DNA of 64,000 nt from Verrucomicrobiota bacterium (GCA_020630975.1 JAHDID010000002.1:1-64000); one strand, 5' to 3'. Counted from the stretch's first letter, positions 49,709 through 58,497 are shown. Numbers and translations are program-made. The notes: a model not told the origin generated them from the sequence alone.

Positions 49709-50005
49709 ATGAGCGATCAAAATGTAGAGCCCTCTACGGAGGGTTGGTTCGATAAGGAAAATAATATCCGCAAAGTGTTGCGGGTTTTGTTTGTGGCATG
49801 TGCTGTCTTTCTGGTAGTGGATATCGTCTACTGGGCGACAGGGTATGATAAGCACCCTTATCTGAAGTGGGAGACTTGGCCGGGATTTTATGCGGTGTAT
49901 GGATTTGTCGCCTGCGTGGTGCTCACGCTAGCTGCCAAATACATCCTGCGCCCGCTGGTAAAGCGCTCTGAAGATTTTTATACCAAAGGAGGCGACGATG
50001 CCTGA
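49709..50005 (+). CDS. Small two-span membrane protein of the antiporter operon
   Basis: The 98-residue protein has two membrane spans (VLRVLFVACAVFLVVDIVYW and FYAVYGFVACVVLTLAAKYI). The intervening loop is GYDKHPYLKWETWPGF, and the end is RSEDFYTKGGDD. The HxxLxWExWPGFYxxYGF block is one I recall in small proteins beside MrpD-like genes in deltaproteobacteria and PVC bacteria, but I cannot name the family. Its last eight bases overlap the next gene, so coupling with the third subunit is clear. Confidence 0.72.
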   Translation: MSDQNVEPSTEGWFDKENNIRKVLRVLFVACAVFLVVDIVYWATGYDKHPYLKWETWPGFYAVYGFVACVVLTLAAKYILRPLVKRSEDFYTKGGDDA

Positions 50006-51803
50006 TTCGATTTCTGCGATCCCGCCTGCATTTCTCTACCTGCTGGGTGCTCTGCTCATGCCGTTTCTGCGCGGCTGGTTGCGCCAGACCGTGGCGCTGG
50101 CTATACCGCTGGTGGCTTTGGGTAATTACTTTCTCATCGAGAAAGGTGTGCACTGGCAGTTTCAGTTGCTCGATTTTCAGCTGATCCTTGGCCGTGCCGA
50201 TGGCTGGAGCCTGATCTTTCTGAACATCTTCACCATCCTGTCGTTCTGCGGCATTCTCTATATTTTAAAGGATAATAAGGCCCTCGATCTGGCAGCCGGT
50301 CTGCTCTACGCTGGCAGTGCCATGGGAGTGATCATGGCGGGCGATCTGATCACCCTGTTCCTGTTTTGGGAGATGCTCACCCTCGGGGCAGTCATGTGCC
50401 TGATCGCACGGCGCACCGAGCGCTCGGGAGCGGCTGCCTATCGCTACGTGCTCATGCATATCCTCGGTGGTGTGATCCTGCTCGCCGGTTTGATGATTCA
50501 TATCTCGAGTGGTGGTAGCACCGAGTTCACACAGATCGAGCTCACGGGTGTGGGTCCGTGGTTGATGTTTATTGGCTTTGGTATCAACTGCGCTTGGCCA
50601 GTGGTCGGTGCTTGGCTCACCGATACCTACCCCGAGGCTTCCTTTGGCGGCGTGATCTTCATGGCCACCTACACGACCAAGACGGCAGTCTACGTGCTGG
50701 CCCGCACTTTCCCCGGCGAGGAGATCCTCATCTGGGTCGGTGTGATCATGGCGACGCTGCCATTGCTCTACGCTGTCATCGAGAATGATCTGCGCCGCGT
50801 GCTCGCTTATGGTTTGATCAATCAGGTCGGCATCATGGTGATCGGAGTCGGTCTCGGCACGGCGCTGTCGCTGAATGGCACAGCAGCTCACGCCTACTGC
50901 CACATCCTCTACAAGGCGCTGCTGTTCATGGCGCTCGGCTCGATCATCTACCGCACTGGCAAGTCGAAGGCCACCGAGCTCGGCGGCCTGTGGCGCTCGA
51001 TGCCGGTCACCTGTGCATTCTGCTGTATCGGTGCGCTGGCCATGGCCACTCCGCTGCTTTGCGGTTTCGTCAGTAAATCGATGATCATGAGCACGGCGGC
51101 CAAGAAAGGCGAGTTCATCGTCTGGGCGGCGATTCTCTTCGCGACGGCTGGTGCTTTCTACCAGGTCGGCCTAAAGGTCGTGTTCCGCGCTTTCTTCTCG
51201 CGCAAGGTCGATCACAATGTGCAGGAGGCTCCTGCCAATCAGCTGATCGCCATGGCCTTCGTCGCCATCCTCTGTATCGTCGTCGGTAGCTTCCCGCACT
51301 CCTACCTCTATACCATGCTGCCGAATCCAGAGGCCAGCTACAATCCCTATACTCTGTCTCACGTGACCGATCAGATCGCGCTGCTCTTGTTTGCGGGTCT
51401 CGCCTTTGCGCTACTCATCCGTGCCGGTCTCTACCCTGCCGAGGTGCGGGCGACCAATCTCGATTTCGACTACGTCTATCGCAAGAGCGGCAAGCTGATC
51501 TACCGCATCTTTGACTTCAGTCTGAACCACATCAACCGCATCGGCAAGACTCTCTTCGTAGGTGGCATCGCCGGCGGAGCCGCCAAGATCTTCGACTCCG
51601 CTCCGACTCGCCTCTACCTAGCGATCATGCAGCCCGTCTGGAAGTCCCAAGGACTCACCGTCGAGCAGATCGACGACAAACGCGAAGACACCTACCGCGA
51701 AGCCCGCAGAGGCGCCTTCCCCATAGGTATCACCGCCTTCCTAGCCGTAATCCTGCTGGCCTTGTTGGCGCTGTTCACCGGCATCCTAAACGCCAAGTCA
51801 TAG
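49998..51803 (+). CDS. Mrp-type antiporter subunit D-like, third copy (NuoL-like)
   Basis: The 601-residue subunit is the largest proton translocator of the operon, with about 15 spans. DLITLFLFWEMLTLGAVMCL keeps the TM5 Glu. In TM7 the usual Lys is Asn: FIGFGINCAWPVVGAWLTDT. A Lys is found later in ATYTTKTAVYVLARTFPGEE. The C-terminus has a linker of about 90 residues (RATNLDFDYVYRKSGKLIYR) and a final span, as in NuoL/MrpA-type subunits. With the split MbhD and MbhE-MnhB genes it may take the place of MrpA. The last 93 bases have a decayed duplicate at 52828-52920. Confidence 0.88.
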   Translation: MPDSISAIPPAFLYLLGALLMPFLRGWLRQTVALAIPLVALGNYFLIEKGVHWQFQLLDFQLILGRADGWSLIFLNIFTILSFCGILYILKDNKALDLAAGLLYAGSAMGVIMAGDLITLFLFWEMLTLGAVMCLIARRTERSGAAAYRYVLMHILGGVILLAGLMIHISSGGSTEFTQIELTGVGPWLMFIGFGINCAWPVVGAWLTDTYPEASFGGVIFMATYTTKTAVYVLARTFPGEEILIWVGVIMATLPLLYAVIENDLRRVLAYGLINQVGIMVIGVGLGTALSLNGTAAHAYCHILYKALLFMALGSIIYRTGKSKATELGGLWRSMPVTCAFCCIGALAMATPLLCGFVSKSMIMSTAAKKGEFIVWAAILFATAGAFYQVGLKVVFRAFFSRKVDHNVQEAPANQLIAMAFVAILCIVVGSFPHSYLYTMLPNPEASYNPYTLSHVTDQIALLLFAGLAFALLIRAGLYPAEVRATNLDFDYVYRKSGKLIYRIFDFSLNHINRIGKTLFVGGIAGGAAKIFDSAPTRLYLAIMQPVWKSQGLTVEQIDDKREDTYREARRGAFPIGITAFLAVILLALLALFTGILNAKS

Positions 51804-51827
51804 CCTCTACCCCTTACCTCATTCCTC

Positions 51828-51959
51828 GTGACCGAGACCATCCTCATCAGTCTCATCGGCAGCACGCCTGCGGTCATGTCCGAGACGGTGTGGGCTATGG
51901 CTGCTGTTGACACCGACGACTGGTTATTCCCGATCGGATTGTTATCGACAGAGCCCTAG
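51828..51959 (+). pseudogene. Probable CRISPR-associated ring-nuclease remnant (N-terminal 43 codons)
   Basis: From a GTG at 51828 the frame reads VTETILISLIGSTPAVMSET followed by VWAMAAVDTDDWLFPIGLLS, then TEP and TAG. This looks like the start of the NE0113/TIGR02584 (Csx-type) CRISPR-associated proteins, which begin with a hydrophobic strand, a G-(S/T)-(S/T)-P-x-V-xx-ET-(V/L)-(W/Y)-A-(L/M) block and a strand ending in a Thr/Ser switch. Such proteins have a CARF-like fold and some cleave cyclic tetra-adenylate. Only the first strand-helix-strand is present; the family is several times longer. No cas genes or CRISPR array are nearby. The call rests on one motif recognised by eye. Confidence 0.45.
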
Positions 51960-52086
51960 CCCAAGCCGGCATTCTCCAGCTGCCGAATGAGGAAGGTGAG
52001 GCGACTGATACTGGAGCCGGCCGTAGAAGATGCACCTAATAAGTTTAGGACTCGGCTGCGTCCTCTCCCCATCACCTTAGCACCAC

Positions 52087-52282
52087 GTAGAAGCGGCTTT
52101 CCAGCCGCCTTCATCTACACTGGTCAGAATACACGGCGGTTAGAAAACCACTGCTACGCAAGAACACCCACGTAATCAGCCGAAGTCCACACGGAAAAGT
52201 TCGCTTTCCACTCACCCTAATCATTCCAAGACCAAACACTCACGTAAACCAAATCCAAAGGTGGTTAGAGAATCGCTTCTAC
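52087..52282. repeat. Cluster of three GTAG-headed REP-like elements
   Basis: Three 23-nt elements occur at 52087-52109 (plus), 52135-52157 (minus) and 52260-52282 (minus). Each starts with GTAG and continues into an imperfect hairpin of the type GCGGCT-TTCC-AGCCGC. The sequences differ by a few bases, mostly in pairs that keep the stem. The last copy ends seven bases before the ATG of the next gene. Apart from these and the ring-nuclease remnant, the gap 51804-52289 contains no gene that I can support. Confidence 0.7.
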
Positions 52283-52289
52283 AAACATC

Positions 52290-52736
52290 ATGCCTTACAT
52301 TCCTTTTCAGAATTACTTTCCCAAAATCGCCGAACGTGAAACTCGCTGTGTGATCCACACCGAGTTAGCAGAAGGTGATCTACCAGTAGGGGAGTATGCT
52401 TTCATGGAGCTATTCTGTGACGAATGCGATTGTCGCCGCGCCGTCATCAATGTCATGAATATAGAGAGCGACAATCCTTTGGTAGCAACGATTTCATATG
52501 CCTGGGGCACACGTTCATTTTACGTTCGTTGGCTTCGCAGAGACATTCCCGAAGTCATCGATGAGATGATGTCCACTCATCTGATGAGGCCTAATTATCA
52601 GTCAGAGTATGCCGAAGAAGTGCTAGCCATGTTCAAGGAGATGATTGAGATCGACCCCGACTACGAAAAGCGTATCCGCCGCCACTACTCCATGTTTCGC
52701 AAAAAGATGAAAGGGAAGCGCATAGGTATATCTTAA
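52290..52736 (+). CDS. Conserved hypothetical protein with CDECDCRR motif
   Basis: The 148-residue protein is not in a family I can name. Its core reads YAFMELFCDECDCRRAVINV followed by TISYAWGTRSFYVRWLRR. The cysteine block ELFCDxxxCDCRR recurs, as I recall, in small proteins of cyanobacteria and PVC bacteria, and could bind zinc. The C-terminus is basic (FRKKMKGKRIGIS). It lies in the accessory stretch between two copies of the antiporter gene's 3' end and next to an SEC-C protein, whose zinc motif is of similar size. Normal start and stop, no disruption. Confidence 0.65.
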   Translation: MPYIPFQNYFPKIAERETRCVIHTELAEGDLPVGEYAFMELFCDECDCRRAVINVMNIESDNPLVATISYAWGTRSFYVRWLRRDIPEVIDEMMSTHLMRPNYQSEYAEEVLAMFKEMIEIDPDYEKRIRRHYSMFRKKMKGKRIGIS

Positions 52737-52827
52737 TCTTAGCACACGTAGAGGTAGATAATCGGAGCATACTGTTCATTAGGTCGCTATTCTCAAGGCC
52801 GTGGTCAAAGACCCTGTCTTTCCTAAT

Positions 52828-52920
52828 GGCGCTTTCTTGATAGACATCACCGCTTTCTCAGTTGTGATCCTGCTGGCTTTATAGGCGCTTTCCACTGGTG
52901 TTCTAGGTGCAAATTTGTAA
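52828..52920 (+). pseudogene. Decayed duplicate of the antiporter gene's 3' end
   Basis: These 93 bases align without gaps with 51711-51803, the last 31 codons of the third MrpD-like gene. By my count 64 of 93 positions match, and most differences are C/T or A/G transitions. The encoded residues AFLIDITAFSVVILLAL are followed by an amber codon and then ALSTGVLGANL and a stop, matching AFPIGITAFLAVILLALLAL of the intact gene. Nothing upstream aligns convincingly. It marks a duplication or the scar of a second antiporter locus. Confidence 0.75.
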
Positions 52921-52962
52921 TTACTCAAATTGGAGACATGCACTCTTATTTCAGATGGTTTA

Positions 52963-54255
52963 TCACTGGATCAATTTATTGCGAAGCTTCGTTATTTCGT
53001 TATAAACTTGAGACGCATCCTCGCTGGATATCAACGAATTGTGCTCTGCACAATTACAGATGAGTTCGTGCCCTCTCAATATCAACAGGGCTCGCCCTAA
53101 ATGCACACCAATGAAATCGCTGGCCGTTTCAACTAATCGCTGTTCCAAGCCCTTGGGTTCAAGATAGGATATAAGGTTGTTTGGTATGGTGCGTTTTTTG
53201 GTGCCGTTTTTTCTTGGAGTTTCTTTCCAGCAGTACGCAGAACGCAGTGCTGAACATAATGCAAACACACTTTGCTCTGGATCGCTTCCGTTTACTTCGT
53301 AGGCTTGGCTAGCGACTCGCAGCAGTGTCCCAAAGGGTGCAAAAGGATCTTTTAACTTTACGTCATCAGTTAGACAAAAATCAAAATCCTCCATTTTAAA
53401 AGAGTAGTCCCTGTTTGTTAACTCGGTAATACGAGTTGGAGCTTCAACAACGATGGAGGGATTCAGCTCTTCTTCGATCTCAGATGCCAACTCTTCTTTA
53501 TTTGGGTGGAGACCTTCAGTATGGAGTCTTCGAATAGATCGACCCATCCTTATCTCGAATAGGAAAACGCAGAACTCGGTAAGCCCCCAGGCAGTGATGT
53601 CCTCGGTCTGGAATGCCACGGTTAAAAAACGCTCTGCTAGCGCCATTGATTTATCTGGCATGCCTGCGATTAGCAGTAATTCTATCACTTCGAAAAGGGA
53701 GGTGAGAGAATAAGCTTCTGGCTTTAGTTTTAAATATTCAGTCGCTACTGCTTTCATTGCGTTGGGGTACCGCTCTTGCTTCTTGAAAAACAGTTCAGCC
53801 GCCGTCCAGTAAGCAGTATTAATTTGCTTGTGGCAGCGCTCATGTAACGGAGTGACCATTTGGAAAAACAGCTTTTCTTGATCGCACTCCTCCCACTCCA
53901 AAATACAATCCATCACTTCATACCACTCGACCATCTCCTCCTCCGGTAAAGCTAGAAGCTCTGCGATGATCGCTTCGGCATCTGCTTGAGAAGGCGATTT
54001 CATAGCTAATAGGTTATCCCATAGGATGTCTCCCGGAGACGGCTCGCGAAGTTCATCTTCAGCCCCTTTTTTATAGGTGGGAATTGGGGTGTTAGCCGCA
54101 TTCATTTCTTTCCCGCTCTCTGCCTCTAGCCGCTCCTTTTCTTTTATAGTTCGCTCTACACTAGCCTCCCTTTGGTCACTAGCTTGACAGCACTTCTTAT
54201 ATTTTTTGCCGCTTCCACAGTGGCAGGGCTCATTTCTTCCTGGTCGGTTACTCAT
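52963..54255 (-). CDS. SEC-C motif protein of unknown function
   Basis: The 430-residue protein starts with a SEC-C zinc motif, PGRNEPCHCGSGKKYKKCCQ, of the type found at the end of SecA and in many stand-alone proteins. A helical, lysine/glutamate-rich linker follows, and then a region of about 300 residues with helical repeats (WYEVMDCILEWEECDQEKLF and SLTSLFEVIELLLIAG), possibly TPR/HEAT-like. There is no signal peptide or membrane span. The start at 54255 removes 18 residues of doubtful coding before the SEC-C motif. SEC-C proteins of this layout are widespread, often accessory, and their roles are unknown. It is next to the CDECDCRR protein but on the other strand. Confidence 0.72.
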   Translation of the reverse strand: MSNRPGRNEPCHCGSGKKYKKCCQASDQREASVERTIKEKERLEAESGKEMNAANTPIPTYKKGAEDELREPSPGDILWDNLLAMKSPSQADAEAIIAELLALPEEEMVEWYEVMDCILEWEECDQEKLFFQMVTPLHERCHKQINTAYWTAAELFFKKQERYPNAMKAVATEYLKLKPEAYSLTSLFEVIELLLIAGMPDKSMALAERFLTVAFQTEDITAWGLTEFCVFLFEIRMGRSIRRLHTEGLHPNKEELASEIEEELNPSIVVEAPTRITELTNRDYSFKMEDFDFCLTDDVKLKDPFAPFGTLLRVASQAYEVNGSDPEQSVFALCSALRSAYCWKETPRKNGTKKRTIPNNLISYLEPKGLEQRLVETASDFIGVHLGRALLILRGHELICNCAEHNSLISSEDASQVYNEITKLRNKLIQ

Positions 54256-54618
54256 GTTGTTGGATATGAGAATCTTGAAAAATTTCGAAGAATTACAGCT
54301 ATGTAGCATAGCTTACGAATTAGCCTGAGATTTACTCTTGTGATCAACATGTCTTTAAGGCTTCCGGTATCAATGTAAAGTTTGGCAATTTCTTAGCGCC
54401 ATAGTCTATCATCAAAGAGCAACCAGCTCGGGCACCTCAAGACGAAGTCCGTATGAAAGGCAGTCGATGCTAAGGTGAGGTCTTTGGGTCCCAACAGGCT
54501 GTATGGTGCCTGATATCGATACCGTTGAAGTCGGTGCCAATGCTGTAACTTTGGTGACAAGTAACTCTCAACAAAGCTTGATCTATTCCTGAAAAATGGC
54601 TAAACCCTTTCCTGTACC
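54256..54618. other. 363-base spacer without visible gene
   Basis: Between the divergent SEC-C and M48 genes I see no coding frame with family similarity, no REP-type hairpin, no clear inverted repeat and no terminator. It must contain two promoters; none is obvious. Confidence 0.5.
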
Positions 54619-57003
54619 ATGGAAGTTTCCCAGCCCCATTTGAATGATGATGTGTCCGATGTTTTCCCGCGCAAGCCGGAGAATGTGCCGCCGAAACTCG
54701 CTGCTGCTACGGCGAAGTACAAGTGGCATGCCTGGCTGGCGATGGGTGGATTGTTTTTGTTTGGCCTGTTTTACATCGGGCTGACGGCTTGGTTCGGCTG
54801 GGCGACTTATCAGCAGCTGTTCGTGGAAGCGGAGATGGATGGCCTGCTGGCTATCATCAAAGGCGTGTGTGCGGCGATACTGACGATCTTTCTGGTGAAA
54901 GGGTTGTTCTTCAAAAAATCATCCGGTGGCGGTGGTGGTTTTCAGGTGACGGCGGAGGATCAGCCGCGGTTGTTCGACTTTCTCAATCGAGTCGCCGATG
55001 AGGCTGGAGCGCCTCGCCCGCACAAGGTATACCTATCGGCCTCTGTGAATGCCTGTGTGTTTTACGATCTATCGCTGATCAACTTTATCTTTCCGACACG
55101 GAAGAATCTCGACATCGGCCTAGGACTGATCAATGTGGTGACGCTGAGCGAATTCAAAGCAGTACTGGCGCACGAGTTTGGCCACTTTGCGCAGCGCTCT
55201 ATGGCTGTGGGCCGCTGGGTATACACGGCTCAGCAGGTGGCGACGCAGCTCATCTATCATCGCGATGGGTTGGATAAATTCCTGAATGTGATCTCTGGCA
55301 TCGATCTGAGGATCGCCTGGATCGGCTGGCTGCTGCGTCTAGTGGTGTGGGCGCTACGCTCGATCCTGGACTCGATGTTGAGTCTGGTGATGCTGGCGGA
55401 GCGTGCGCTGTCGCGGGAGATGGAATTTCAGGCGGATCTGGTAGCAGTCTCGACGACTGGTAGCGATGCGCTGATCCATGGGCTATTCCGTCTGCCTGCG
55501 GCGGATCAGGCTTGGCAGGAGGCGACAGGGTTTATCGACGACCAGCTGAGCGAGGGCTTCAAAACTGAAGATGTCTTTGCCATCCAGTCGTGGATCCTCG
55601 AGAAGCAGCAGTACATCCTGAATGATCCGGACTTTGGCTCGGTGCCGCCGATGCCGGCTGACGGGCGCGATCAGCACCGCATCTTCACCGCAGACATTGC
55701 TCAGCCGCCACAGATGTGGGCGACCCACCCGCAGAGCCACCTGCGCGAGGCCAACGCCAAGGCGACCTATGTGCCAGCTGATCTCGATGACCGTAGTGCG
55801 TGGTTGGTCTTCGAAAAGGCGGACCAGTTGCGCAAAGATCTGAGTGCCTTTTTGCTCAAAGAACTGGAGCAGAAAGACCGCCCTATGGAGAAGACTATCG
55901 AGGCGCTGGACAAGTCTTACCGAAAGGAATATTTCAATCCTGCCTATCGCGGTGTATACCTAAACCGATCGATCGTCAGTCAGGCGGAGAAATTGGATGA
56001 TCTGTATCTGCCACAGGGATCGGCGCACCCAGTAGGCGCAGATCTCTACCCAGAGTCGATCACGGATGAACTGGAGCGGATGCGAAATCTGTATAAAGAG
56101 AAGTCTCAGCTCGAGGCGCTACGAGATCGTCGCCTGGAGACGGCAGATGGTATCATCCGCTTTCGAGGCGAGATCATCAAGCGGTCGGGGCTCGGCTCGG
56201 CTATCGAGCAATCGTCTGCAGACTTCGATCAGTACAATGAAAAGCTCTGCGAGCACGACCGCCGCTGCCGCTCGTATCACATGACGCTAGCTCAATCGAT
56301 GGGCGAGGGCTGGTCTCTCTATCTGCGTGGTCTGCTATCGGCGCTGCACTACGCGGATCACAGTCTGCGCGATCTATCCGATGCCAATCGCAAGCTAGGC
56401 AACACCTACCAGGTGGTGATCGCCGATGGCAATGTGAGCAATAAGGAGCGCAATCGGCTAGTCGCCGATGCCTACGAGGTGTACCGCTGCCTACGCGATG
56501 TCTATGAGCAAAAGATCAATGTGCAGCTCGATGATGCGATCCGGAGTCGTCTCAAGGTCAGCGGCTGGCGAGAGTGTCTGGAAGACAAGCTGGGGCTACC
56601 GCGTCCCGATCAGAATAACATCGGTGACTGGCTACAGGCATCGGGTGGCTGGATAGGGGCTACTTGCCACGCTCTAAATGCTCTCCGCGAAGCCGCTCTG
56701 GAGGAGCTGCTCAAGACCGAGGCACAGCTGCGCGAGGCTCATCAAACTGAGGTGGAGACGCCTACACTGCCGCAGGCACTACCTGCTACTAGTGTGCCGA
56801 CTCGCTACAAGACGATGCTAGTCGGCGACGAGCGCGAGCTCCAGACCAAGCTCAATGCGTGGGATAGCTTTCAGACGGCATCGGGCGTGGGCCCAGCGTT
56901 GTTTCGCTTTCTCGTCGCCTTCGCGATTGTTGTGTTTGCGGTGTACATCACCCTACCGCCGGATTGGGCTCGAATGATCAACTCGCTTTTGGGATTGATC
57001 TAG
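54619..57003 (+). CDS. M48 family membrane metallopeptidase
   Basis: The 794-residue protein has two N-terminal membrane spans (WLAMGGLFLFGLFYIGLTAW and LLAIIKGVCAAILTIFLVKG). An M48 (Ste24/HtpX-like) protease domain follows, with VLAHEFGHFAQRSM (HEFGH at 185-189) and the third zinc ligand probably in LSREMEFQADLVAVS (ExxxD, about 260-270). A helical region of about 450 residues with a basic/acidic mix leads to one C-terminal span (LVAFAIVVFAVYITLPPDWA). The large C-terminal domain is not found in HtpX. Such Peptidase_M48 proteins occur in PVC genomes and may act in membrane-protein quality control. Codon use and composition match the surroundings. Confidence 0.88.
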   Translation: MEVSQPHLNDDVSDVFPRKPENVPPKLAAATAKYKWHAWLAMGGLFLFGLFYIGLTAWFGWATYQQLFVEAEMDGLLAIIKGVCAAILTIFLVKGLFFKKSSGGGGGFQVTAEDQPRLFDFLNRVADEAGAPRPHKVYLSASVNACVFYDLSLINFIFPTRKNLDIGLGLINVVTLSEFKAVLAHEFGHFAQRSMAVGRWVYTAQQVATQLIYHRDGLDKFLNVISGIDLRIAWIGWLLRLVVWALRSILDSMLSLVMLAERALSREMEFQADLVAVSTTGSDALIHGLFRLPAADQAWQEATGFIDDQLSEGFKTEDVFAIQSWILEKQQYILNDPDFGSVPPMPADGRDQHRIFTADIAQPPQMWATHPQSHLREANAKATYVPADLDDRSAWLVFEKADQLRKDLSAFLLKELEQKDRPMEKTIEALDKSYRKEYFNPAYRGVYLNRSIVSQAEKLDDLYLPQGSAHPVGADLYPESITDELERMRNLYKEKSQLEALRDRRLETADGIIRFRGEIIKRSGLGSAIEQSSADFDQYNEKLCEHDRRCRSYHMTLAQSMGEGWSLYLRGLLSALHYADHSLRDLSDANRKLGNTYQVVIADGNVSNKERNRLVADAYEVYRCLRDVYEQKINVQLDDAIRSRLKVSGWRECLEDKLGLPRPDQNNIGDWLQASGGWIGATCHALNALREAALEELLKTEAQLREAHQTEVETPTLPQALPATSVPTRYKTMLVGDERELQTKLNAWDSFQTASGVGPALFRFLVAFAIVVFAVYITLPPDWARMINSLLGLI

Positions 57004-57099
57004 CAGTGGTGGAGAGGGCGGTAGGCATGCTGCCTCTGGCTATCTAGACGTGAGGTGGAAACGCTTGAGATCGGTGGGTCTAGTCGCTAGGCTCCGGAC

Positions 57100-58497
57100 A
57101 TGCGATGCATCATAGGTTTCTTTGTTGTTTTAGTGTTTGCCGTTTCTCACGCTGCCGATCGTCCCAATGCGGTGCTGATCTATATCGATGATCTGGGCTA
57201 TGGAGACATCGGGCCGTTTGGCTGCGAGGATATCCCGACGCCACATCTGGATCGCCTGGCAAAGGAGGGTGTGGTGTGCACGACGTCCTACATCACCAAT
57301 CCACCGTGCTGCCCGAGCCGCTGCGCTCTGATCATGGGGCAGTATGGGCAGCGCTTTGGCAAATATGGCATGTCGCGTGGGCTAGCCATACCCGATGAGG
57401 CGGAGCGGCCGACGCTGGCGAAATACCTGAGCGGTAAGGGCTATGCCACCGGCCAGGTGGGCAAGTGGGATATCGGTACCAAACAGCAAGGGCCACTACA
57501 GGTCGGGTTTGGCGAAGTGGCGCGCAGACCGCCAGCCAAGCAATACAGCGAGGAAGAAATCGCGGCTATGCCGAAAGCACTGCGCAAGACTGTGGAGGCC
57601 AAGAAGGGTGTCTCGCAGTTTTTCTGCATCGATGAGCAGGGTGAGGAGCAGTGGCTGACCGACTATGATGGCGATCGTATGGTCGACTTCATCGAGCGGC
57701 ATCGGGATGAGCCGTTCTTTCTCTACTGGTCGCCACTGGCGGTGCACTCTAAGAGTATCGAGGCGCCGGAGCGGCTGAAAAGTCGCACCACAGCTCCAGA
57801 GGAGCGGCGAGCTCTAGCCGGGGCGATCTGTGCGGTGGATGATCAGGTGGGCAAGTTGTTCGAGGTGCTCGAGGCGCACGATCTGCGCGAGGAGACACTG
57901 ATCATCTTTTCTAGCGACAATGGTGCCAATATCGGCGAGTACGGCACCTCCACACCCTACACAGGCGGCAAAGGCGCAGGTACGCAGAAAGAAGGTTGGG
58001 TGCGGGTGCCGACGATCTTTTCGCTGCCGGGTCAGCTACCGCAGGGCGAGACCTACGCTGGTATGATGGCAAATTTCGACTTCTACTCGACCATCGCCAG
58101 CTACACTTGCGGCGAGATCCCAGAGCATTGCGATGGGGTGGACCTATTCCCCTGGCTGCAGGGTAAAAAGACTGGAGATGCGCACAAAAATCTCTTTTGG
58201 CTAAACAACGAGCCGGGCGATGCCGAGCGCCGCCACCTGATCGCCGCCCGCTGGCAGGACTGGCGTCTCTATAAGAAATACGAGGCCGATGCCTGGCAGC
58301 TATTCGATCTGAAAAATGATCCCACCGAGTCGACTGATCTAGCCGCCGAGCACCCCGATGTGGTAAAAAAGATGGCCAAACGCCACGCTGACTGGGCAAA
58401 GACCCTAGCGCCGCTGGGTGAGACACCGACGCTGAAGAAACCAGCCAAGCCGACGGTGCCGAAAGGTCACGGCTGGGAGACTGCGTCTGCCGAGTAG
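57100..58497 (+). CDS. Secreted sulfatase
   Basis: The 465-residue enzyme has a signal peptide (CIIGFFVVLVFAVSHA). The core shows NAVLIYIDDLGYGDIGPFGC with the DD metal ligands and PCCPSRCALIMG, in which C70 begins the C-x-P-S-R formylglycine motif. KYMSRG-like and VGKWDIG residues follow, and FSSDNGANIGEYGTS completes the metal site. The C-terminus has the usual family end ending in KKMAKRHADWAKTL. The protein should hydrolyse a sulfate ester once the cysteine is converted to formylglycine by a maturase, which is not in this window. The next gene, 75 bases downstream, is another sulfatase, so they probably act on one polymer. Confidence 0.95.
   Translation: MRCIIGFFVVLVFAVSHAADRPNAVLIYIDDLGYGDIGPFGCEDIPTPHLDRLAKEGVVCTTSYITNPPCCPSRCALIMGQYGQRFGKYGMSRGLAIPDEAERPTLAKYLSGKGYATGQVGKWDIGTKQQGPLQVGFGEVARRPPAKQYSEEEIAAMPKALRKTVEAKKGVSQFFCIDEQGEEQWLTDYDGDRMVDFIERHRDEPFFLYWSPLAVHSKSIEAPERLKSRTTAPEERRALAGAICAVDDQVGKLFEVLEAHDLREETLIIFSSDNGANIGEYGTSTPYTGGKGAGTQKEGWVRVPTIFSLPGQLPQGETYAGMMANFDFYSTIASYTCGEIPEHCDGVDLFPWLQGKKTGDAHKNLFWLNNEPGDAERRHLIAARWQDWRLYKKYEADAWQLFDLKNDPTESTDLAAEHPDVVKKMAKRHADWAKTLAPLGETPTLKKPAKPTVPKGHGWETASAE

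Noticed and set aside
52087-52282. Possible CRISPR array next to the ring-nuclease remnant
   Set aside because: Only three units, in mixed orientation and irregular spacing, with GTAG heads and hairpins; they fit REP elements and not a CRISPR array.
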